DNA of 64,000 nt from Streptomyces sp. CG 926 (GTDB taxonomy: Bacteria > Actinomycetota > Actinomycetes > Streptomycetales > Streptomycetaceae): positions 434,001 to 498,000 of the forward strand of contig NZ_QGGZ01000005.1 in NCBI RefSeq assembly GCF_003148825.1. Reading direction: 5' to 3'. Below, piece by piece: positions 16,892-25,766 of this stretch. The position numbers and the translations under genes are program-made. How positions within the stretch are numbered: the stretch's first letter is position 1; every line of letters starts with the position of its first letter. The notes under the pieces were generated by a model. It saw only the letters and a program-made list of their open reading frames with translations. It made no database searches and was not told the origin of the DNA.

Positions 16892-17574
16892 CCCGGAGCT
16901 TCCGGGCCGCCCGAAGCCAGTAGGCGGTCCATCGCCATCGTCAGCTCGGCCTCGACCACGCTCTTCGCCAGCGGGCGCAGGCGGGTGAGCGCCTCGGGTG
17001 AGATGTGGTCGGATATGAGCTCGGTGAAGAGCAGGGCCATCGCGTCCGCGTGCTCGCGGACGCGGCGGCCGGTCTCCAGGACGGCCGCCAGCGGGACGCC
17101 CTCGCGGACCAGGGCGGAGGAGACGTCCAGCAGGCGACGGCTGACGTGCACGATCACGTCGCCGTCGACGGCGACGTAACCGAGGTCCAGCGAGGCCGCC
17201 AGGTTCTCCGGGGTGACCTCGCCCTCGAAGTAGTCGGCGAGGGCCTCCGGGGTGAGCCGGACCGGGGTCTCCTCGGATCCGCCGATGCCGAGCAGCTCGC
17301 CGAGCTGGCCGACGTCACGGCCGCTCTCGAAGGCGGCGGTCAGCTCGGCGATGCCGCCGAGGGTGTGGCCGCGTTCCAGCAGGGCGGCGATGGTGCGCAG
17401 CCGGGCCAGGTGGTGGTCGTCGTACCAGGCGATGCGTCCCTCGCGGCGGGGCGGCGGCAGCAGTTTGCGCTCGCGGTAGAAGCGCAGGGTGCGGACCGGG
17501 ATGCCGGCCGCTTCGGCCAGTTCCTCGGTGCGGTACTCGCGCACCGTCTTCGCTTGCGTCTCTTCCTTCGCCAC
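16873..17574 (-). CDS. MerR family transcriptional regulator
   Basis: 233 residues. The N-terminal winged helix reads YRTEELAEAAGIPVRTLRFYRERKLL and PPPRREGRIAWYDDHHLARLRTIAALLERGHTLGGIAEL. The C-terminal half (residues about 110-225) is an effector region of the kind found in large MerR-like proteins, with no Cys suited to metal sensing. It is divergent from the monooxygenase-hydrolase-SDR operon, with 176 bp between, so control of that operon is the natural inference. It overlaps the end of xth by 19 bp in the convergent direction. Confidence 0.88.
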   Translation of the reverse strand: MAKEETQAKTVREYRTEELAEAAGIPVRTLRFYRERKLLPPPRREGRIAWYDDHHLARLRTIAALLERGHTLGGIAELTAAFESGRDVGQLGELLGIGGSEETPVRLTPEALADYFEGEVTPENLAASLDLGYVAVDGDVIVHVSRRLLDVSSALVREGVPLAAVLETGRRVREHADAMALLFTELISDHISPEALTRLRPLAKSVVEAELTMAMDRLLASGGPEAPGQAPSS

Positions 17575-17750
17575 AGACGCACCTTATGGCGTACCGGCAG
17601 TAACTTTCCGGTCCCGCCCCCTACCCATGAGTACGGAGCTGCTCTACCCTCCCGATTGTGCCAGTGATTGCTGGCAGTGTTTCGATGGTGCGGTGCGGCG
17701 TTGCGGTGCGGTGCGTGGCTGGGACTGCGGATGAGCGGAAGGCGGCGGGC

Positions 17751-19559
17751 ATGAGTGGCACAAGCGGCAGGGGCGGACGCGAGCACGTACGGGTGGCGGT
17801 GATCGGGTCCGGCTTCGGCGGGCTCGGCGCGGCCGTACGGCTGCGGCGCGAAGGAATCACGGACTTCGTCGTACTGGAGCGGGCCGACTCGGTCGGCGGT
17901 ACCTGGCGCGACAACAGCTACCCCGGGTGCGCGTGCGACGTGCCCTCGCACCTCTATTCGTTCTCGTTCGCCCCCAATCCCGACTGGCCGCGGACCTTCT
18001 CCGGGCAGCCGGCCATCCGCGCCTACCTGGAGCACGTCGCCGACACCTTCGGACTGCGCCGGCACATCCGGCTCGACACCGAGGTGCGGATGATGCGCTG
18101 GGACGCGGACGAACTGCGCTGGGAGATCGAGACCTCGGCCGGCGAGCTGACCGCCGACGTCGTCGTCTCCGCGACCGGGCCGCTGTCCGACCCGAAGATG
18201 CCGGAGATCCCCGGGCTCGCCGAGTTCCCCGGCAAGGTCTTCCACTCCGCCCGCTGGGACCACGACTACGACCTGCGCGGCAAGCGCGTCGCCATGATCG
18301 GTACCGGCGCCTCGGCCATCCAGATCGTCCCCGCCATCGCCCCCGAGGTGGAGCGGCTCACCCTCTTCCAGCGGACCCCGCCGTGGGTCATGCCGCGCAC
18401 CGACCGGGCCATCACGGCGGTCGAGCGCTGGCTGCACCGTCAGCTGCCCTTCACCCGGGCGGCGCGGCGCGGGCTGCTGTGGGGGATCCGGGAGCTCCAG
18501 GTCAGCGCCTTCACCAAGCGTCCGAACCAGCTCGGCCTCATCGAGTCCCTGGCCAAGGCCAACATGGCGCGCTCGATCAAGGATCCGGCGCTGCGCGCGA
18601 AGCTGACGCCGTCCTACCGGATCGGCTGCAAGCGGATCCTGCTCTCCAGCGAGTACTACCCGGCCCTCGCCCGGCCCGATGTGGACCTGGTCGCCTCCGG
18701 GCTCAAGGAGATCCGGGGCTCGGTGCTGGTCGCCGCCGACGGGACCGAGACCGAGGTCGACGCGATCATCTTCGGCACCGGTTTCCACGTCACGGACATG
18801 CCGATCGCCGACCGGGTGGTGGGCGCGGACGGCCGGACCCTCGCGGACACCTGGAAGGACGGGATGCAGGCGCTGCGCGGCGCCACCGCGGCCGGGTTCC
18901 CCAACTGGATGACGATCATCGGGCCGAACACCGGGCTCGGGAACAGCTCGATGATCCTGATGATCGAGTCGCAGCTCAACTACATGGCCGATTACCTGCG
19001 GCAGCTCGCCCTCCTCGATGGAAGCAGCCTGGGCGGGAAGGTCGCGCTCGGGGCCCGGCCGTCCGCCGTCAACCGGTGGAACCGGCAGGTGCAGGCCCGT
19101 ATGGAGCGGACCGTGTGGAACACCGGCGGCTGCACGAGCTGGTACCTGGACGCGCAGGGCCGCAACACGACGGTCTGGCCGGGGACGACGGGCGAGTTCC
19201 GCCGGGAGACGCGGGGCGTCGATCTGGCGGAGTACGAGGTCGTGCGGGTGGCGGAGCGCGAGCGGGTCCCGGCGGTGGTGGCTTCCGCCGTGCCGGATGT
19301 CGGGGTGGCTCCCGCCGAGGCGAAGGTGCGTCGCTCCCGCGGGGGCTCCGGGGAGTCCGGCGCGGCGCCGTTGCCGGGGGCGCTGCCCCCGGACCCCCGC
19401 GCCTCAAACGCCGGCGAGGCTGGAATGACCCCCGGTGGAGCCTCGAACGCCGGCGAGGCTGGAATGACCCCCGGTGGAGCCTCGAACGCCGGCGAGGCTG
19501 GGATGGCCCCCGGTGGAGCCTCGAACGCCGGCGGGGCTGGAAACGAGGGGGCCGCGTGA
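17751..19559 (+). CDS. Flavin monooxygenase of Baeyer-Villiger type with repeat tail
   Basis: 602 residues from the ATG at 17751. FAD-binding VAVIGSGFGGLGAA is at residues 15-28, and the second Rossmann motif MIGTGASAIQ follows. Between them is the BVMO fingerprint FPGKVFHSARWDHD, fitting F-x-G-x3-H-x3-W. TPPWVMPRTDRAI is also typical. The enzyme should use NADPH and O2 to turn a ketone into an ester or lactone. The catalytic part ends near residue 510. The last 60 or so residues are low complexity and include four 13-residue units (ASNAGEAGMTPGG) that come from an intergenic repeat read in frame. The stop overlaps the next GTG. Confidence 0.9.
   Translation: MSGTSGRGGREHVRVAVIGSGFGGLGAAVRLRREGITDFVVLERADSVGGTWRDNSYPGCACDVPSHLYSFSFAPNPDWPRTFSGQPAIRAYLEHVADTFGLRRHIRLDTEVRMMRWDADELRWEIETSAGELTADVVVSATGPLSDPKMPEIPGLAEFPGKVFHSARWDHDYDLRGKRVAMIGTGASAIQIVPAIAPEVERLTLFQRTPPWVMPRTDRAITAVERWLHRQLPFTRAARRGLLWGIRELQVSAFTKRPNQLGLIESLAKANMARSIKDPALRAKLTPSYRIGCKRILLSSEYYPALARPDVDLVASGLKEIRGSVLVAADGTETEVDAIIFGTGFHVTDMPIADRVVGADGRTLADTWKDGMQALRGATAAGFPNWMTIIGPNTGLGNSSMILMIESQLNYMADYLRQLALLDGSSLGGKVALGARPSAVNRWNRQVQARMERTVWNTGGCTSWYLDAQGRNTTVWPGTTGEFRRETRGVDLAEYEVVRVAERERVPAVVASAVPDVGVAPAEAKVRRSRGGSGESGAAPLPGALPPDPRASNAGEAGMTPGGASNAGEAGMTPGGASNAGEAGMAPGGASNAGGAGNEGAA
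19374..19545. repeat. Hairpin-plus-core repeat, copy B, with four 39-bp tandem units inside a gene
   Basis: CCGGGGGC-GCT-GCCCCCGG (19374-19392) is followed by four units starting at 19402, 19441, 19480 and 19519. Each is 39 bp and carries the core CCTCRAACGCCGGCGRGGCTGG. Because 39 is a multiple of three, the array adds 13-residue repeats to the monooxygenase C-terminus without a frameshift. Confidence 0.85.
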
Positions 19560-20527
19560 GTCGGTTGATGCATGTCACCTCCGGGCCCTACGCCCCGCCC
19601 GTCGCGCGGCGTGAGCTCGTCGCCGTCTCCGTCGACGGGGCCCGCCTGCACGTCGAGGTGCACGGGGAGGAGGACGCGCCGGCCGTGGTGCTGGCTCATG
19701 GCTGGACCTGTTCCACCGCCTTCTGGGCCGCACAGATCCGGGCCCTGGCCGCCACCCACCGGGTCATCGCCTACGACCAGCGCGGGCACGGGCGCAGCCC
19801 CGCCGGCCGGGCGCACAGCACCACCGCCCTCGCGGACGACCTGGTGGCCGTGCTGGAGGCCGTCCTCGTCCCCGGAGAGCGGGCGGTCGTCGCCGGGCAC
19901 TCCATGGGCGGGATGACGATCATGGCGGCCGCGGGCCGGCCGGAGTTCGCCGAGCGGGCCGCGGCGGTGCTGCTGTGCAGCACCGGCAGCTCCCGCCTGG
20001 TCGCCGAGGCGCTGGTCCTGCCGGTGCGCGCCGGGCGCCTGCGCAGCCGTGTCACCGGCGCGGTCCTCGGGTCGCGCGCTCCCCTCGGGCCGGTCACGCC
20101 GGTCGCCCGGAAGGTCCTCAAGTACGCCACCATGGGCCCCGGTTCCGCGCCCGACAAGGTCGAGGCGTGCGCCCGTATCGTCCACGCCTGCCCGACCGGG
20201 GCGCGGCACGCGTGGTCCCAGGTGCTGGCCGGCCTGGACCTCGACGCCGACGTGGCCCGGCTCACGGCGCCCACCGCCGTGATCGGCGGCACCGCCGACC
20301 GACTCACCCCGATCGTGCACGCCCGCGGGCTCGCCGCCGCGCTGCCGAACTGCGTGGGCCTGACCGAGCTCACGGGCATGGGGCACATGACCCCGGTCGA
20401 GGCCCCGGGGGCCGTCACCGGCGTTCTGCGCGAGCTCGCCGAGCTGTACCTGGGTCCTACCCGTCCCGACACCACCGATCAGGGCATCACCGATCTGGGC
20501 ATCACCGAGAAGGAGAAGACGCCGTGA
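19556..20527 (+). CDS. Alpha/beta hydrolase
   Basis: 323 residues from the GTG at 19556, which overlaps the monooxygenase stop (GTGA) and has GAGGGGG upstream. The fold signatures are present: VVLAHGWTCSTAFW (oxyanion hole), IAYDQRGHGRSP, nucleophile elbow VVAGHSMGGMTI (Ser at about residue 120), acid-loop IGGTADRLTP and catalytic His in GMGHMTPVEAP. Next to a BVMO and an SDR, ester or lactone cleavage is the likely reaction. An esterase role is inferred; haloperoxidase-like members share the same fold. Confidence 0.9.
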   Translation: MSRLMHVTSGPYAPPVARRELVAVSVDGARLHVEVHGEEDAPAVVLAHGWTCSTAFWAAQIRALAATHRVIAYDQRGHGRSPAGRAHSTTALADDLVAVLEAVLVPGERAVVAGHSMGGMTIMAAAGRPEFAERAAAVLLCSTGSSRLVAEALVLPVRAGRLRSRVTGAVLGSRAPLGPVTPVARKVLKYATMGPGSAPDKVEACARIVHACPTGARHAWSQVLAGLDLDADVARLTAPTAVIGGTADRLTPIVHARGLAAALPNCVGLTELTGMGHMTPVEAPGAVTGVLRELAELYLGPTRPDTTDQGITDLGITEKEKTP

Positions 20528-21408
20528 GCGCTCGCAGGAGTCTGGAAGGCCAGGTCGCCGTCGTCACCGGCGCCGCCCGGGGGGTCGGCGAGCTGCTGGC
20601 GCGCAAGCTGTCGGCCCGCGGCGCGAAGATCGCCCTCGTCGGCCTGGAGCCGGAGGCCCTCAAGGAGGTCTCCGAGCGGCTGCACACCGACAGCGACCAC
20701 TGGTACGCCGACGTCACCGACCACGAGGCCATGGCCCGCGTCGCCGAGGAGGTCAAGCAGCGCTTCGGGAAGGTGGACATCGTCGTCGCCAACGCGGGCG
20801 TGGCCGCCGGCGGGCCGTTCGTCGACTCCGACCCGGACGCCTGGCGCCGGGTGATCGAGGTCAACCTGATCGGTGGGGCCGTCACCGCCCGCGCCTTCCT
20901 GCCCGTACTGATGGAGAGCCGCGGCTACTTCCTCCAGATCGCCTCGCTCGCCGCGATCACCCCGGCGCCGATGATGACCGCTTACTGCGCCTCCAAGTCC
21001 GGGGTCGAGGCCTTCGCGCACTGCCTGCGCGCCGAGGTCGGGTACAAGGGGGTCAAGGTCGGCGTCGGCTACCTCTCCTGGACCGACACCGACATGGTGC
21101 GCGGCGCCGATCAGGACGAGGTCATGCGGGAGTTGCGCGGGCGGCTGCCCTGGCCGTCCAACCGCACGTACCCGCTGGGGCCGGCCGTCGACCGGATCGT
21201 CGCGGGCATCGAACGGCGCTCGCCGCACGTGTACGCGCAGTGGTGGCTGCGCGGCATGCAGGGGATGCGCGGCTACCTGCCGGGCATGATCGCGACGGTC
21301 GGGCAGCGCGAGATGAAGCGCTTCGAGCCGCGTCTGCGGGGTGTGTCCAAGGGGCTCGTCGGGGCCGGCGGGGCGGCGGACGAGAAGGAGCGCACGCAGC
21401 GTCGCTGA
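20524..21408 (+). CDS. Short-chain dehydrogenase/reductase
   Basis: 294 residues, GTG at 20524 overlapping the hydrolase stop. NAD(P)-binding VAVVTGAARGVGELLARKL, NAG motif IVVANAGVAAGG, and a catalytic Ser-Tyr-Lys triad in FLQIASLAAITPAPMMTAYCASKSG (quoted across residues about 139-160). Most likely oxidises the alcohol to the ketone that the monooxygenase uses, or reduces it back. The C-terminal extension (YAQWWLRGMQGMRGYLPG) is seen in SDRs that act on bulky hydrophobic substrates. Confidence 0.9.
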   Translation: MSARRSLEGQVAVVTGAARGVGELLARKLSARGAKIALVGLEPEALKEVSERLHTDSDHWYADVTDHEAMARVAEEVKQRFGKVDIVVANAGVAAGGPFVDSDPDAWRRVIEVNLIGGAVTARAFLPVLMESRGYFLQIASLAAITPAPMMTAYCASKSGVEAFAHCLRAEVGYKGVKVGVGYLSWTDTDMVRGADQDEVMRELRGRLPWPSNRTYPLGPAVDRIVAGIERRSPHVYAQWWLRGMQGMRGYLPGMIATVGQREMKRFEPRLRGVSKGLVGAGGAADEKERTQRR

Positions 21409-21555
21409 TCGAAATGCAAGCTCTGTCCGCCCGTGCCATCTGGTCGAGGCCCCACCCCCCACCCCTCATGGAGTGAACAGCACGGGCATCACGGCCCAGC
21501 CGGCCCGGACGTAGCCGGCCGGCCCCGGCAGCAGTTGGGCCGGCACGTAGCACCG

Positions 21556-21594
21556 AGGGGCGCGATCCCCGCTGTTCCCGGGGATCGCGCCCCT
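21556..21594. terminator. 16-bp perfect stem-loop between convergent genes
   Basis: AGGGGCGCGATCCCCG (21556-21571) pairs exactly with 21579-21594 across a seven-base loop. It lies between the SDR and protease genes and should stop both. Confidence 0.85.
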
Positions 21595-21611
21595 TGCGCG
21601 TGCGGGAGGGC

Positions 21612-24600
21612 TCACTCCCTCGGCGGCAGCTTCGGACGGCGCCGGTCCGGTACGTCGGTGTAGCCGGGCGGCACCGCGGCCGGGTCCTGTTCGAGCAGTT
21701 CCAGCGCCAGGTGCACGGCGTCGTCCAGTTGGGCGTGCCGCCCCTCCGCCCAGTCGAGCGGGGTGCGCTGGATCTCCAGGTCCGGCTCCACGCCGTGGTT
21801 CTCCACCGACCAGCCGTACTCCGGGAACCAGGCGGCGTTCATCGGCACCGTGATCACCGTGCCGTCCCCCAGCGTGTGGCGTCCGGTCATGCCGACCACT
21901 CCGCCCCAGGTCCGCAGTCCCACCACCGGGCCCAGGCCCAGCAGTTTGAAGGCCGCGGTGATCATGTCGCCGTCCGAGGAGGTCGCCTCGTCGGCCAGGG
22001 CCACGATCGGACCCCGGGGCGCGTTGGAGGCGTAACTGACCGGCTGGGCGTTGCGCGTCAGGTCCCAGCCGAGGATGGAGCGGGTCAGTTTCTCCACCAC
22101 CAGCTCGCTGATGTGCCCGCCGGCGTTGCCGCGTACGTCCACGATCAGCGCGGGCCGGGACATCTCCATCCGCAGGTCGCGGTTGAACTGGGCCCAGCCC
22201 GAGCCGCCCATGTCGGGGATGTGGAGGTAGCCGCACCGGCCGCCGCTGATCTCGCGGACCGCCTCGCGCCGCTTGGACACCCAGTCCTGGTAGCGCAGCG
22301 GCCGTTCGTCGATCAGCGGCACGATGGCGACCCGGCGGGCCCGGCCCTCGCCCGCCGCGGGCTGGAAGGTCAGCTCCACGGTGGTTCCGCCGGCGGCCGC
22401 CAGCAGCGGGTAGGGCCCGGCGACCGGGTCCACCGGACGGCCGTCCACGTGGGTGAGCACCGCGCCCTCCCGGATGCCGGTGCCGGCCAGCGGGGAGCGG
22501 GCCTTGGAGTCCGAGGACTCGCCGGGCAGGATCCGGCTGACCACCCATTCCCCGTCCCGGGGGAAGAGGTTGGCGCCGAGCAGGCCGATGGCCCGCTGGT
22601 AGTGCGGGGGGCCTTCGTTGCGGCGCGCGGGCGAGACGTAGGCGTGCGAGGTGCCGAGCTCGCCGAGGACTTCCCGCATCAGGTCGGCGAACTCGTCGGG
22701 TGAGGAGACCCGTTCGACCAGGGAGCGGTACTGGGCCAGCACCCCGTCCCAGTCGATGCCGCACATCTTCGGCTCCCAGAAGTACGCGCGGATGATCCGT
22801 CCGGCCTCCTCGTAGGCCTGGCGCCACTCGGCCGCCGGGTCCACCTCGTGCAGGATGCGCCGCAGGTCCAGGTAGACGGTCGAGTCGCTGTCGCCCGACT
22901 CGGCCGCCGGGACCGCGCGCAGGTCGCCGTCGTCGTTGATCACGAGCCGGGTGCCGTCGCCGCTGACCGCGAACCAGTCCAGCCCCGAGGCCAGTTCGGT
23001 CTTGCGGGCCTTGGTGAGGTCGAAGTGCTCCAGCGTCGGCTTGCCGCTGATGTCGGCCGGGTTGGCGAAGGTCTCGCCGAGCGCGCCCGAGATCGGCCAG
23101 CGCAGCCACACCAGCCCGCCGCCGTGCACCGGGTAGAGGGCCGAGTACTTGGACGCGGTCACCGGGAACGGGGTGACGCGGCTCTCCAGCCCCTCCACCT
23201 CCACGGTGACGGCGCCGTCGGCCTCGCCCGAGTCGCCGTCCGCCACGTCGAGACCGCCGGCCGCGGGCCGGCCCTCGGCGGAGAGCGCGAAGGGGGAGGG
23301 GGTCGCGGAGTTCAGCGGCACCAGGTACGGGCGGCAGCCCAGCGGGAAGGACAGGTCGCCGGTGTGCACGTCGTAGACCGGGTCGAAACCGCGCCAGGAC
23401 AGGAAGGCCAGGTAGCGCCCGTCCCGGGTGAAGACCGGATTCTCGTCCTCGAAGCGGCCGTTGGTGACGTCCACGACGACGCGGGCGCCGGGGCCGGAGA
23501 TCCGGGCCATCTTGATCTGCCGCAGCGAGCGCCCGATGCCCGGATGCGACCAGGTCAGCCAGGCGCCGTCGGGGGAGAAGGCGAGGTCGGTGACGGGGCC
23601 GTTGATGGACCGGATCAGCTCGGTGACCTCGCCGTTGGACTCCTCGGTGGCGTCGAGGAGCAGCAGCCGGCCGTCGTTGGAGGCGATGGCGAGCCGCTCG
23701 CCGTCCGGGTCGGAGAGCAGCTCGGTGACCCGCCCCAGCTCGCCCGAGGCCAGCCGGCGCGGCTCCCGTTCCCCGGAGGCCCTCGGCAGGTAGGCGATCT
23801 CGATCGCGTCCTCGCCCTCGGCGTCGGTGACGTAGGCGACCTGCCCGCCGCTGCCGAGCATCTCCGGCAGCCGTACGCGCACGCCCGGGGTGTCGGCGAT
23901 GGTGCGGGCCGGGCCGTCGCGGTGGGTCAACCAGTAGAGGCTGCCGCGCACCACGACCGCGCTGGCGCGCCCGGTGGCGTCCACGGAGAGCGAGTCGACG
24001 TGACTGGCGGCCGGTACCTGGTAGGTACGCCGGCCCGCGCGCGGGCCGCCGAGGCGGACGTCGAGCTTGCGCGGGACGGCGTCCCGGTCCAGGGACTCGA
24101 CGAGCCAGAGGTCCCCGGCGCACTGGTAGACGACGCGGGAGCCGTCGCTGGAGGCGTGCCGGGCGTAGAACTCCTCGTGGTCGGTGTGCCGGCGCAGATC
24201 GGTGCCGTCGGGCAGGCAGGAGTACAGGTTGCCGATGCCCTCGTGGTCGGAGAGGAAGGCGATCCGGCCGCCGACGAACATCGGGGAGTCGAGGTGGCCC
24301 TCGACGTCCTCCAGCAGCCGCTGTCCGTGCAGCCACAGCCGGCCCGTGGCGCCGCCGCGGTAGCGCTTCCAGGCGGCGGGCTCGTGCGGGGGCTTGCCGG
24401 TGAGCAGCAGGGAGTGCCGCTCGCCCTCGTCGGTGCAGCGCACCTGGATGTCGGAGACGGGCCCCCAGGGCAGGCGTCCGCCGGGGCTGCCGTCGGTGGG
24501 CAGGCTGTAGGCCCAGGCGAAGTAGGAGAAGGGCTGGCTGTGCGAGGACACGGCCAGGATGTCGCTGCGGCCGTCCTCGTCGGGCGGGGTCCAGCCGCAG

Positions 24601-24893
24601 ACGCGGGTGTCGAGGGCGCCCCAGTAGCTGAGTTGGCGGGCGGGGCCGCCGTCGACGGGGGCGAGGTGGATCTCGGGGTCGAGGCTGCGCCAGCTGGTGA
24701 AGGCGATGTGCTTGCCGTCGGGGGAGAAGCGCGGGTGGCCGACACGGGTCCGGTCGACGGTGATGCGCCAGGCCCGCCCCGGGGTCCGGCCGTCGGGGAC
24801 CAGCGGGGCGACCCAGAGATCGTCCTCGGTGGCGAAGCAGAGAAGGTCGTCGTGCAGGTGCGGGAACCGGAGGTACGCGACGTCGTGACTCAC
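21612..24893 (-). CDS. Tricorn-like protease, S41 family
   Basis: 1093 residues, the usual size. The N-terminal two-thirds (about residues 1-660) are two beta-propellers with repeated strands such as HPRFSPDGKHIAF and VTDLAFSPDGAWLTWSHPG. A helical C1 region, a PDZ domain (about 760-850) and the S41 catalytic domain follow. His750 (TSHAYV) and Ser973 (in SSDGD) fit the tricorn His and nucleophilic Ser; the Glu is in ENHGVEPD near the end. Archaeal tricorn cleaves proteasome products into di- to tetrapeptides. GTG at 24893 has a run of G upstream. No signal peptide, so cytosolic. Confidence 0.92.
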   Translation of the reverse strand: MSHDVAYLRFPHLHDDLLCFATEDDLWVAPLVPDGRTPGRAWRITVDRTRVGHPRFSPDGKHIAFTSWRSLDPEIHLAPVDGGPARQLSYWGALDTRVCGWTPPDEDGRSDILAVSSHSQPFSYFAWAYSLPTDGSPGGRLPWGPVSDIQVRCTDEGERHSLLLTGKPPHEPAAWKRYRGGATGRLWLHGQRLLEDVEGHLDSPMFVGGRIAFLSDHEGIGNLYSCLPDGTDLRRHTDHEEFYARHASSDGSRVVYQCAGDLWLVESLDRDAVPRKLDVRLGGPRAGRRTYQVPAASHVDSLSVDATGRASAVVVRGSLYWLTHRDGPARTIADTPGVRVRLPEMLGSGGQVAYVTDAEGEDAIEIAYLPRASGEREPRRLASGELGRVTELLSDPDGERLAIASNDGRLLLLDATEESNGEVTELIRSINGPVTDLAFSPDGAWLTWSHPGIGRSLRQIKMARISGPGARVVVDVTNGRFEDENPVFTRDGRYLAFLSWRGFDPVYDVHTGDLSFPLGCRPYLVPLNSATPSPFALSAEGRPAAGGLDVADGDSGEADGAVTVEVEGLESRVTPFPVTASKYSALYPVHGGGLVWLRWPISGALGETFANPADISGKPTLEHFDLTKARKTELASGLDWFAVSGDGTRLVINDDGDLRAVPAAESGDSDSTVYLDLRRILHEVDPAAEWRQAYEEAGRIIRAYFWEPKMCGIDWDGVLAQYRSLVERVSSPDEFADLMREVLGELGTSHAYVSPARRNEGPPHYQRAIGLLGANLFPRDGEWVVSRILPGESSDSKARSPLAGTGIREGAVLTHVDGRPVDPVAGPYPLLAAAGGTTVELTFQPAAGEGRARRVAIVPLIDERPLRYQDWVSKRREAVREISGGRCGYLHIPDMGGSGWAQFNRDLRMEMSRPALIVDVRGNAGGHISELVVEKLTRSILGWDLTRNAQPVSYASNAPRGPIVALADEATSSDGDMITAAFKLLGLGPVVGLRTWGGVVGMTGRHTLGDGTVITVPMNAAWFPEYGWSVENHGVEPDLEIQRTPLDWAEGRHAQLDDAVHLALELLEQDPAAVPPGYTDVPDRRRPKLPPRE

Positions 24894-24960
24894 CCCCCAA
24901 TGCTTTCCGCGTAGGGGGGCCCTGGCAACTCGTACAGGTGATCCATGACACTCCCCCGAG

Positions 24961-25030
24961 CGAAACGGAACGGTTTCGTTTCGCTTGCGGTGGGGGTATC
25001 GTCTTAAGCGTACGGAACAGTTTCGCTTCG
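24961..25030. promoter_or_regulatory. Two operator-like sites upstream of tetR-mmpL
   Basis: CGAAACGGAACGGTTTCG (24961-24978) and ACGGAACAGTTTCGCTTCG (25012-25030) share the GGAAC-N-GTTTCG core and flank a TATCGT -10-like hexamer (24997-25002). Repeated sites around the promoter of a TetR gene suggest autoregulation and control of the downstream pump. Confidence 0.55.
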
Positions 25031-25045
25031 ACGGGAGGCACGGAG

Positions 25046-25636
25046 ATGACCGAGGCGATGGTGGCCCGGCGTAGCCGGATCACCCCTGAGCGGCAGGCCG
25101 AACTGCACGAGGCGGTCCTCGACCTCCTGCGTGACGTCGGCTACGAGGCGCTGACCATGGACGCGGTCGCCGCCCGTACGAAGTCCAGCAAGGCCACCCT
25201 CTACCGCCAGTGGGGGAGCAAGCCGGAGCTGGTCGCCAAAGCCCTGCGTTGCACGCAGCCGGTCTCGCTGCGCGAGATCGACACGGGCAGCCTGCGCGGG
25301 GACTTCGCACGCATGGTCGAGCACTCCGACGATGCGCAGATGGCCAAGGACACCGCACTGATGCGGGGTCTGGCCCACGCCGTCCACGAGAGCCCGGAGC
25401 TGCACAAGGCCCTGCGCGACCTGTTGGTCGACCCGGAGCTCAACGGTCTCCAGGCGATGCTTCGGCGTGCGGTGGACCGGGGCGAGATCCGCCCGGACTG
25501 TCCCGCGCTCGACTTCGTACCGCACATGCTCATCGGGGCGTTCATCGCGCTCCCGTTGATCGAGGACCGCCCGGTGGACCGGGCCTTCCTCGGTGACTTC
25601 ATCGACGCCGTGGTCTTCCCCGCCCTCGGCGTCTGA
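25046..25636 (+). CDS. TetR family transcriptional repressor
   Basis: 196 residues, ATG at 25046 with GGGAGG upstream. The N-terminal helix-turn-helix reads VLDLLRDVGYEALTMDAVA and TKSSKATLYRQWGSKPELVAKAL, with the TetR-typical Tyr-x-x-Trp-x-Ser-Lys. The C-terminal ligand domain (TetR_C type) includes ALDFVPHMLIGAFIALPLIE. It is 130 bp upstream of an MMPL exporter in the same direction and has repeated dyads in its own promoter. Confidence 0.92.
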   Translation: MTEAMVARRSRITPERQAELHEAVLDLLRDVGYEALTMDAVAARTKSSKATLYRQWGSKPELVAKALRCTQPVSLREIDTGSLRGDFARMVEHSDDAQMAKDTALMRGLAHAVHESPELHKALRDLLVDPELNGLQAMLRRAVDRGEIRPDCPALDFVPHMLIGAFIALPLIEDRPVDRAFLGDFIDAVVFPALGV

Positions 25637-25766
25637 TCCTCGATCCTCCCCGTCCCCAGCTCGGCTCTTCGCTGTTCCTGACACGCCGCTCTCGTCGTCG
25701 GGCCGGCTCCTCATGCCCTGATCCGATCCGGATCCATCCCACGACCTGAACGGGAGAACCACCGAC

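Noticed and set aside
17575..17750. Canonical 19-bp-spaced MerR promoter between merR and the monooxygenase
   Set aside because: A TACTGCCGGTA-like partial dyad is visible, but no -35/-10 pair with 19-bp spacing could be identified.
19402..19545. Regular 39-bp repeats that could suggest a CRISPR array
   Set aside because: There are no unique spacers between copies; the units are tandem, read in frame as protein and match intergenic repeats elsewhere. No cas genes.
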